Origin: Lachnospiraceae bacterium
GTDB taxonomy: Bacteria > Bacillota > Clostridia > Lachnospirales > Lachnospiraceae
Length of the DNA stretch: 11,018 bases
Direction: 5' to 3'
Assembly (NCBI GenBank): GCA_003489085.1
Contig: DNJM01000217.1
Span: forward strand, 14,991-26,008
Every line of letters starts with the position of its first letter. Position 1 is the first letter of the stretch. The notes below the pieces were generated by a model. That model worked only from the letters and a program-made list of their open reading frames with translations. It made no database searches and had not been told where the DNA came from. This document shows positions 6,045 through 11,018 of the stretch, piece by piece. Both the position numbers and the translations under genes were made by a program.

Positions 6045-6062
6045 AAAATTAAGAAAGAATTA
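6045..6062 (+). repeat. Right copy of 18-bp direct repeat (attR-like)
   Basis: AAAATTAAGAAAGAATTA. It matches 5498-5515 at 17 of 18 positions. Beyond it the sequence leads into the promoter region of the ABC operon. Confidence 0.5.
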
Positions 6063-6097
6063 ACTATTTTCAGGTATCTTTTTCTTTCGTGATTTAG

Positions 6098-6136
6098 TAT
6101 GATAGAAACAGGTGTACTAACTGTAATAATACAGTT
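6098..6136 (+). promoter_or_regulatory. Possible -10 and operator palindrome of the ABC transporter operon
   Basis: A -10-like TATGAT (6098-6103) lies 67 bp before the first gene but has no recognisable -35, so it may need an activator. Just downstream is a perfect inverted repeat, AACTGTA (6119-6125) and TACAGTT (6130-6136) around ATAA. It could be an operator just after the transcription start or a small RNA hairpin close to the ribosome-binding site. TGTA-N4-TACA symmetry occurs in sites of several repressor families, and no regulator gene is nearby to choose between them. Confidence 0.4.
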
Positions 6137-6169
6137 TGCAATAGGAGGAAAAGGAGGAAGAAGGCTTAC

Positions 6170-6925
6170 GTGAAAAAGGTAATCGAAGTGAACGGTTTAT
6201 ATAAATTTTACCGTGTCGGCGACAGCGTGGTCCGTGCCCTGAACGGAGTGGATTTTACAATTCATGAGGGTGAGTTCTGTGCGATTGTCGGAACGTCCGG
6301 CTCCGGAAAGTCAACGCTTCTGAATATGCTGGCAGGACTGGAGAAGCCGACAAGAGGTGAAATTATTATCAGCGGCTGTCACATTGAGAAAATGAAAGAG
6401 AATGAGCTGGTAAAGTTCAGACGGGAACGGGTCGGTTTTATTTTTCAGTCATTCCATCTGCTGGGGACGATGAATGCACTGGAAAATGTGGCATTGCCTC
6501 TGAGCTTCAGAGGGGTTCCTAAGAGCATACGGCTGAAAAAGGCGGATCAGATGCTGAATCTGGTAAATCTAAGCAAGCATAAGAAGCATTTTCCGAATCA
6601 GATGTCCGGCGGACAGCAGCAGAGAGTCGGTGTAGCCAGAGCACTGGTAGTGGATCCGGATATTATTTTTGCAGATGAGCCGACGGGAAATCTGGATTCT
6701 CATACCTCGGAAGAGGTGATGCATCTGATGCAGAAAGTGGTGCGGGAGCAGAAAAAAACGCTGGTGATGGTAACACACGATGAGCATCTGGCATCTTACG
6801 CGGATCGGATTTTCCATATTATGGATGGTAAAATCGTTCGGATTGAGGATAATCGGGAGATACATAAGGAAGAACAGCAGGAAAAAAAGAAAGAGAGCGA
6901 GGAAAAAGATCATGAGAAAGAGTAG
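6170..6925 (+). CDS. ABC transporter ATP-binding protein, MacB/LolD/SalX type
   Basis: Cytoplasmic ATPase that should drive the FtsX-type permease encoded two genes downstream. The 251 residues carry all motifs: Walker A GTSGSGKST (41-49), Q-loop Gln93, signature MSGGQQQR (145-152), Walker B IIFADEPTGNLD (165-176) and H-loop His203 (VTHD). The EPTGNLD form is typical of the MacB/LolD/BceA (type VII) group. A highly charged Lys/Glu tail (about 230-251) is an addition to the core fold. The start is GTG at 6170; two AGGAGG copies (6143-6148, 6152-6157) lie upstream, the nearer 12 nt away, which is longer than ideal. The 3' end overlaps the next gene by 14 bp, pointing to translational coupling. 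The substrate is unknown. Confidence 0.94.
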   Translation: MKKVIEVNGLYKFYRVGDSVVRALNGVDFTIHEGEFCAIVGTSGSGKSTLLNMLAGLEKPTRGEIIISGCHIEKMKENELVKFRRERVGFIFQSFHLLGTMNALENVALPLSFRGVPKSIRLKKADQMLNLVNLSKHKKHFPNQMSGGQQQRVGVARALVVDPDIIFADEPTGNLDSHTSEEVMHLMQKVVREQKKTLVMVTHDEHLASYADRIFHIMDGKIVRIEDNREIHKEEQQEKKKESEEKDHEKE

Positions 6926-8459
6926 GAAAATGATAACAGTGCTGATGAGTGCAGCGCTGCTGTGCAGTATGACGGCAACGCAGGCAGTGTCCGGTATGAA
7001 TGTAGTGGCTGCGGCAGAAGAGGCAGTGGAAAAGCCGGCTGCCAGAGCGGTTTCTGATATACCGGAGATTGATCTGACATTTGGAGAGAATCAGGAGACG
7101 CCGCAGTATCAGGCAGGTGCCGCAGATCAGACACTGACGATCAATGTGCGTAACATGGGAAAGACTGCAGCGAAAAATATTACAGTAAAAGTGCAGCTGG
7201 ATAAATCTGAATGGCCGTTTGAAACCAGTCAGATGGATTATACACAGCGGATCGAAAGCCTGGCGGCAGCTGGGGATGCGGATGGAAAGGATGCAGCAGT
7301 GCTCGAACTGAAGCATCTGAATGTACCGGCAGATGTACAGACGAAGTCTCATATGATCCGGCTGCAGGTGACCTATCAGGACGAGACAAATCAGTACAGA
7401 ACCAATAAGAATATTTATGTTAAGACGATTGCCGCACCGGAACCGGAGCCGGAGCCGACGCCGGAACCGACACCGGATCCGGGAACGGATATCGGCGGTG
7501 ATATCGGCGGCGGATTTGTGAATGGAGATGTCTCCGGAGGAAGCGGAAGTGCATCCGTACCGCGTGTTATTGTAACCGGATTCGATACGGAGCCGGCAGT
7601 CGTAAAGGCCGGAAGTGATTTTAAGCTGATTATTCATTTACAGAATACTTCCAAGACGACAGCCGTACAGAATCTGTTATTCGATCTGGAAGCGCCGACA
7701 GAGGGCAGCGATGCGGCAACGGCATCTCCGGCATTTTTACCGGCGTCCGGATCCAATTCGATCTATCTGGATAAGATTGCAAAAAATGGTACGCAGGATA
7801 TTTCTATTGTATTAAATGCGAAATCAGATCTGGTACAGAAGCCCTACAGCATTAATATCGGTATGAAATATGAGAACAGTGAAGCGGCACAGTTTGATTC
7901 AACAGCAAGCGTATCGATCCCGGTGAAGCAGGATGCGAGATTCGAATTCAGTGAATTTGAAATCAGCCAGGATACCATTGAGGTGGGTAATGAAGCCAAC
8001 GTAATGTGTAATCTGTACAATCTGGGAAGAACAAAGCTTTATAATGTCAAGGTGAATTTTGAGGGCGAAGGCATCAGCGCACAGGAGCAGTTCCTGGGAA
8101 ATATTGAGTCCGGTGCAACAGCGAATATCGATGCCATGCTGACCGGGGAGGCGGAGACAACCGGCGACGGCACCGTGAAAATGATCATGAGCTATGAAGA
8201 TGAGGAAGGCGCTGTTACTACATCGGAAAAGACACTGACGATTTTCGTAACCGAGCCGGTGATTGAGGATATGGGCATGATTCAGGAAATGGAACCGGAG
8301 CAGAAGTCCTTCCCGATCCTTCCGTGTATCATTGGCGTTGTTGTCGTGATCGCCATTGTAGCCACAGTTGTGATCATCAGGAAAAGAAAGAAACGCAGAC
8401 TGGAGCAGGAGGAGGCGGATTTAGCAGATGAATTTGATCGATTTACTAAGGATGAGTAG
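6912..8459 (+). CDS. Secreted, membrane-anchored protein with Ig-like (CARDB/COG1361-like) domains
   Basis: The 515-residue product is predicted to sit on the outer face of the membrane. In order: a signal peptide (basic MRKSRK, hydrophobic 7-20, likely cleavage about 30-37); a beta-rich domain (about 50-172) with the NVRNMGKTAAKNITVKV pattern of CARDB/NEW3-type folds; a Pro-Glu/Thr stalk (176-190) then a Gly-rich linker (194-213); a second beta domain (about 216-338, HLQNTSKTTAVQNLLFDL); a third (about 343-447, NLYNLGRTKLYNVKVNF); one transmembrane helix (about 468-489); and a short charged tail (490-515). The start is ATG 6912, with GAGG 9 nt upstream; the in-frame extension back to 6780 lies within the ATPase gene and is rejected. 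It sits between the ATPase and permease genes, overlapping both, which argues for a stoichiometric partner, perhaps a substrate-binding or cell-wall-spanning adaptor. That role is inference; no MacA/HlyD features are seen. Confidence 0.88.
   Translation: MRKSRKMITVLMSAALLCSMTATQAVSGMNVVAAAEEAVEKPAARAVSDIPEIDLTFGENQETPQYQAGAADQTLTINVRNMGKTAAKNITVKVQLDKSEWPFETSQMDYTQRIESLAAAGDADGKDAAVLELKHLNVPADVQTKSHMIRLQVTYQDETNQYRTNKNIYVKTIAAPEPEPEPTPEPTPDPGTDIGGDIGGGFVNGDVSGGSGSASVPRVIVTGFDTEPAVVKAGSDFKLIIHLQNTSKTTAVQNLLFDLEAPTEGSDAATASPAFLPASGSNSIYLDKIAKNGTQDISIVLNAKSDLVQKPYSINIGMKYENSEAAQFDSTASVSIPVKQDARFEFSEFEISQDTIEVGNEANVMCNLYNLGRTKLYNVKVNFEGEGISAQEQFLGNIESGATANIDAMLTGEAETTGDGTVKMIMSYEDEEGAVTTSEKTLTIFVTEPVIEDMGMIQEMEPEQKSFPILPCIIGVVVVIAIVATVVIIRKRKKRRLEQEEADLADEFDRFTKDE
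7437..7481 (+). repeat. Pro-Glu/Thr-Pro repeat coding for a stalk
   Basis: A CCGGAR/CCGACR-type codon repeat encodes residues 176-190 (PEPEPEPTPEPTPDP) of the surface protein. Such stretches form extended, often wall-spanning linkers, and their length can change by slippage between strains. Confidence 0.8.
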
Positions 8460-9816
8460 TGCGAATCTAAAGCGCAGAAAGCTCCGTACTTTTTTAACCG
8501 TCCTTGGTGTCATCATCGGAACTGCTTCGATCGTCGTAATGATTTCCCTTGGCCTCGGGATGCAGGAGGCCATGTATGCCCAGGTAGAGGAATACGGCGG
8601 ACTGACGAGTATCGATGTTACAGGTATGAATAGCTATGGGGGCGGGTATTACTTTGAAGACTCAGAACAGTCGGATCCGGCGAAATATCTGACGGATGAT
8701 ACGTTGGAAGAGCTGAAGGGCATTTCCCATATTGAAGCGGCTGTACCGAGGCTGACTGCAGAGGCACTGCTTCTGAAAGGAAAATACCAGGGCTGGGTTA
8801 CACTGATAGGATTGACACCGGAAGGATTTGCCAGGGAGAAGATCGAGCTGGCGGAGGGAAGTTCGCTGCCGGATCCGAAAGCCGGTGAACTGCAGATGGT
8901 ATTCGGAAATGGAATCATAACGAATATGTATGATAAGAATGGCGGCGGCGGTTACTGGGAGACAGGTGAATATCCTGACATAGATTTTATGAATGATACG
9001 GTCTTCTACATACTGGATACGGATGCCTATTATCAGACCCAGGGAAATTCCGGAATGATGGGAGAAAATGGTGAGCAGGTGAAGCCGCCAAAGAAGCATA
9101 TCGTAAGTGCAAGCGGTATGGTAGACGGAACTCCGGATGATTATAATATGCATTATTATGATGTATACTGTGATCTGGAAACACTGAAAACGATGCTGAA
9201 AAAGGAATTCCGGGGCAAGGTTATTCCGGGGCAGCCGTCTACCAGTTCAGGAAAGCCGTATAATTATCTGGTTTACTCTTCCGTTAAGGTATATGTAGAT
9301 GAACTGGATAATGTGGATGGAGTGCAGGAGGCGATCCGGGCGCTGGGATATAATACCAGCAGCAATATTGAATACATGGAGAGTATGAAGAGTCAGTTTG
9401 CGATCATCCAGGCCGTGCTCGGAGGTATCGGTGCGGTATCACTTTTTGTTGCTGCGATCGGTATTGCGAATACCATGATGATGTCCATTTATGAGAGAAC
9501 CAAGGAGATTGGTGTGATCAAGGTGCTGGGATGTGACCTGAAGAATATCAAGCAGATGTTTTTGATGGAAGCCGCATTCATCGGTCTTCTGGGCGGTGTG
9601 ATCGGAAATGTACTGAGTTATCTGATTTCCTTTGTTATCAATAGGATTGTAAGTGCAGAAGCAATTCTGGGTGTAGACGGCAGTATCTCTTATATCCCGC
9701 CGTGGCTGGCACTGGCATCGATGGGATTCGCGGTATTGGTGGGTATGGCGGCAGGCTATTTCCCTGCGCTGCGTGCGATGCGGCTTAGCCCTCTGGCTGC
9801 GATTCGAAATGAATAG
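8428..9816 (+). CDS. ABC transporter permease, FtsX/MacB type
   Basis: Membrane subunit of the type VII ABC system formed with the ATPase two genes upstream. The 462 residues have the MacB plan: TM1 (about 21-43) after the N-terminal RRKLRTFLTVLGVIIGTASIVVM motif, a large extracellular domain (about 45-322), then TM2 (325-349), the coupling-helix motif YERTKEIGVIKVLG (355-368), TM3 (379-404) and TM4 (425-447), ending in the usual RLSPLAAIRNE. The extracellular domain is rich in Gly and Tyr (GGGYYFED near 71-78, NGGGGYW near 171-177). The start is ATG 8428, with AGGAGG repeats upstream (8407-8415), overlapping the surface-protein gene by 32 bp. An ATG at 8452 would cut the conserved N-terminus. 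In Gram-positives this class pumps peptides or lipophilic compounds, or transmits force across the membrane rather than importing. The actual substrate cannot be read here. Confidence 0.93.
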   Translation: MNLIDLLRMSSANLKRRKLRTFLTVLGVIIGTASIVVMISLGLGMQEAMYAQVEEYGGLTSIDVTGMNSYGGGYYFEDSEQSDPAKYLTDDTLEELKGISHIEAAVPRLTAEALLLKGKYQGWVTLIGLTPEGFAREKIELAEGSSLPDPKAGELQMVFGNGIITNMYDKNGGGGYWETGEYPDIDFMNDTVFYILDTDAYYQTQGNSGMMGENGEQVKPPKKHIVSASGMVDGTPDDYNMHYYDVYCDLETLKTMLKKEFRGKVIPGQPSTSSGKPYNYLVYSSVKVYVDELDNVDGVQEAIRALGYNTSSNIEYMESMKSQFAIIQAVLGGIGAVSLFVAAIGIANTMMMSIYERTKEIGVIKVLGCDLKNIKQMFLMEAAFIGLLGGVIGNVLSYLISFVINRIVSAEAILGVDGSISYIPPWLALASMGFAVLVGMAAGYFPALRAMRLSPLAAIRNE

Positions 9817-9851
9817 AAAGAACAAAACCATATGGGAAAGGAAGGAAAAAC

Positions 9852-10115
9852 ATGTTTCGATTATGGGCGAAAGAGTGGAAAGAGAACCATATGATAAGGG
9901 ATATGGTGGTCTGCGACGAATCAGATGATACCAGAACACATAAAGTATTTCACGCGCTGGACGAAGTCTGCTATGCATTTGATCTGAGTAAACCCATCTG
10001 GCTGGATGCGACGATCGAAGAATTTAAACGACATGCAAAGGCAAGATTCTATCAGGATAATTTTGTAGATGCGATTGCATTTGACTATCTGGAAATTCAG
10101 ATCATAGAAGAATAG
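9852..10115 (+). CDS. Conserved small protein of unknown function (87 aa)
   Basis: No function is recognised. The protein is soluble, with no signal peptide or membrane segment. It has an aromatic, basic N-terminus (MFRLWAKEWKENHM), a CDESDDTRTHKVFHALDEVCYAFDLSKPIWLD core, an EEFKRHAKARFYQDNF helix and an acidic C-terminus (DYLEIQIIEE). The ordered mix of conserved-looking aromatic and charged residues, AAGGAAGG just before the ATG, and short spacers on both sides (35 bp after the permease, 17 bp before the hydrolase) support a real gene. I recall similar short proteins in Lachnospiraceae genomes, but none with a known role. It is co-directional with the cysteine hydrolase and the cobalamin gene and may be co-transcribed with them. 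Confidence 0.85.
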   Translation: MFRLWAKEWKENHMIRDMVVCDESDDTRTHKVFHALDEVCYAFDLSKPIWLDATIEEFKRHAKARFYQDNFVDAIAFDYLEIQIIEE

Positions 10116-10132
10116 CAGAAGGAGGAAACGAG

Positions 10133-10645
10133 ATGAAAAAACTGCTGGTTGTAGTGGATATGCAGAATGATTTTGTGGACGGAAGTCTGGGAACGAAAGA
10201 AGCACAGGCAATCGTCGGTGCTGTTATAAAAAAGGCAGCAGAAGAAAAGCGGAAGGGAGCGGATATTATCTTTACACGGGATACGCACGAAGAGAATTAT
10301 CTGGAGACCCAGGAGGGAAGAAAGCTCCCGGTAGAGCACTGTATCCGTGGAACAAAGGGCTGGGAGATTATTGACGGTCTGATGCCCCTGGCAGAACAGA
10401 TCATAGATAAGCCAACTTTCGGTAGTGTGAAGCTGGCACACCTTGTGGCGGAAAAGCAATATGAGGAAATTGAACTGGTCGGTTTATGTACGGATATCTG
10501 TGTCGTATCCAATGCACTTCTGATCAAGGCATGCCTGCCGGAGGCTGTGGTGAAGGTAGACAGTACATGCTGCGCCGGGGTTACACCGGAGAGCCATGCG
10601 GCAGCGCTGCAGACGATGGCGATGTGCCAGATAGAGGTAAGATAG
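10133..10645 (+). CDS. Nicotinamidase-like cysteine hydrolase (isochorismatase superfamily)
   Basis: Probably deamidates nicotinamide to nicotinate for NAD salvage, or a related small amide. The 170-residue single-domain protein opens with VVDMQNDFVDGSLGT, giving catalytic Asp9. Lys93 (IDKPTFGS) and Cys123 (CTDICVVSNAL) complete the Asp-Lys-Cys triad. Asp50, His52 (TRDTH) and His69 (LPVEHC) sit where nicotinamidases bind their metal ion; these ligands are absent from isochorismatases, which favours the PncA-like branch. At 170 residues it is slightly shorter than many PncA proteins (about 180-215). GGAGG lies 7 nt before the ATG. Its stop codon abuts the cobO start with no spacer, so the two are likely translated from one message. 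Substrate assignment is inference from residues only. Confidence 0.86.
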   Translation: MKKLLVVVDMQNDFVDGSLGTKEAQAIVGAVIKKAAEEKRKGADIIFTRDTHEENYLETQEGRKLPVEHCIRGTKGWEIIDGLMPLAEQIIDKPTFGSVKLAHLVAEKQYEEIELVGLCTDICVVSNALLIKACLPEAVVKVDSTCCAGVTPESHAAALQTMAMCQIEVR

Positions 10646-11018
10646 ATGGACAATGATGCAAAGCAGAGGCTGGGACTGGTGCATATCTATTACGGCGGCG
10701 GAAAGGGAAAGACAACGGCGGCAGTCGGACAGGCCGTGCGAGCGGCAGGATATGGATACAGGGTTTTATTTTTCCAGTTTCTAAAGGATAACCGTTCCAG
10801 TGAAAGAAAGATTCTGTCGGGTCTTCCGCAGGTTGACTGCATAGACGGACCGGATGAGGTCTGCTTTACCTTCCAGATGACGGAAGCGGAAAAGGAGAAA
10901 CGGAGACAGTTCTATCAGGAAAAACTGGAAGATATTCAGGACAGGCTGCAAAGTGGAAGGTATGATATGGCAGTACTGGATGAGTCCATCTATGCAGTAA
11001 AGAAAGGGCTGCTTGCCG
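10646..11018 (+). CDS. cobO: Corrinoid adenosyltransferase (CobA/CobO/BtuR type), 5' part
   Basis: Transfers the adenosyl group of ATP to the cobalt of cob(I)alamin or cob(I)yrinic acid diamide, making adenosylcobalamin. The window holds 124 codons of an expected ~170-200; the frame runs off the right end. Seen: LVHIYYGGGKGKTTAAVGQAVRA, with P-loop GGGKGKTT near residues 17-24, the LFFQFLKD strand, and the Walker-B-like MAVLDESIYAV near 112-122. The family usually reads LDE(I/L/V) there, so Ser is a mild variation. The ATG directly follows the TAG of the hydrolase gene, with GAGGTAAG about 5 nt upstream inside that gene. Start and family are clear; completeness cannot be judged. Confidence 0.92.
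   Translation, partial: MDNDAKQRLGLVHIYYGGGKGKTTAAVGQAVRAAGYGYRVLFFQFLKDNRSSERKILSGLPQVDCIDGPDEVCFTFQMTEAEKEKRRQFYQEKLEDIQDRLQSGRYDMAVLDESIYAVKKGLLA

Larger units (their letters stand above)
5498..6062. mobile_element. Scar of an integrated element (decayed tyrosine-integrase unit)
   Basis: This 565-bp stretch is bounded by an 18-bp direct repeat (5498-5515 and 6045-6062, one mismatch). Inside it are an integrase N-terminal fragment on the minus strand, a tandem 11-bp repeat near the right end, a second 10-bp direct repeat GAAAAACCGC near both ends (5553-5562 and 6020-6029), and a small-RNA-like unit. No intact gene is present. The left copy overlaps the 3' end and stop codon of the phosphate transporter, a typical tyrosine-recombinase target position. 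The simplest reading is a genomic island or conjugative element that entered here and collapsed by internal deletion. The boundaries are inferred from the repeats only. Confidence 0.5.

Noticed and set aside
5981..6052. Small reading frame MQTVSNTLVTKIFEK... in the scar
   Set aside because: It has no ribosome-binding site, and its text is produced by the tandem 11-bp repeat; 23 codons is within chance for this stretch.
6780..6911. 44-codon upstream extension of the Ig-domain surface protein
   Set aside because: It lies inside the ATPase gene in another frame and would bury the signal peptide. ATG 6912 starts a normal signal sequence.

Overview
The window looks like a chromosomal segment from a spore-forming, low-to-mid-GC anaerobe of the Clostridia, most likely a Lachnospiraceae gut bacterium. 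This is inferred from the spoVA sporulation genes, the Bacillus-type (4Fe-4S, propeptide-bearing) PurF, the Shine-Dalgarno sequences and the overall codon style. No 16S or other taxonomic marker is present.

Layout, left to right: (1) the 3' end of spoVAD plus spoVAE, the tail of a spoVA operon; (2) purF on the minus strand, convergent with spoVAE; (3) a 156-bp divergent control region with a readable promoter for each direction and an inverted repeat over the purF -35; (4) carA, alone, closed by a strong terminator with no carB after it; (5) a nested palindrome and a series of 11-bp-phased GTTAAA-like boxes; (6) a Na+/phosphate cotransporter with a PhoU-like C-terminal domain; (7) a gene-poor stretch (about 5506-6169) that reads as the scar of an integrated element; (8) a tightly overlapping three-gene operon of ABC ATPase, secreted and membrane-anchored Ig-like-domain protein, and FtsX/MacB-type permease; (9) a run of three closely spaced genes: a conserved 87-residue protein of unknown function, a nicotinamidase-like cysteine hydrolase and the start of a corrinoid adenosyltransferase (cobO).

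How the genes work together: purF and carA both open pathways that consume glutamine amide nitrogen for nucleotide synthesis (purines; pyrimidines and arginine) and share one divergent control region. The phosphate cotransporter carries its own PhoU-like domain and has Pho-box-like repeats upstream, consistent with phosphate control. The ABC operon is MacB-like in its ATPase and permease, but where a MacA/HlyD adaptor would be expected it encodes a single-pass surface protein with three Ig-like (CARDB/COG1361-like) domains and a Pro-Glu stalk.

The least ordinary part is 5498-6062. An 18-bp direct repeat (17/18 identical) brackets a fragment holding a tyrosine-integrase N-terminus (with an apparent internal in-frame deletion), a tandem 11-bp repeat resembling integrase arm sites, and a free-standing promoter-hairpin-terminator unit that could make a roughly 95-nt RNA. 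Most of the window is ordinary housekeeping. The element scar, the small-RNA candidate, the nested palindrome and the unusual ABC operon are the items worth a second look.
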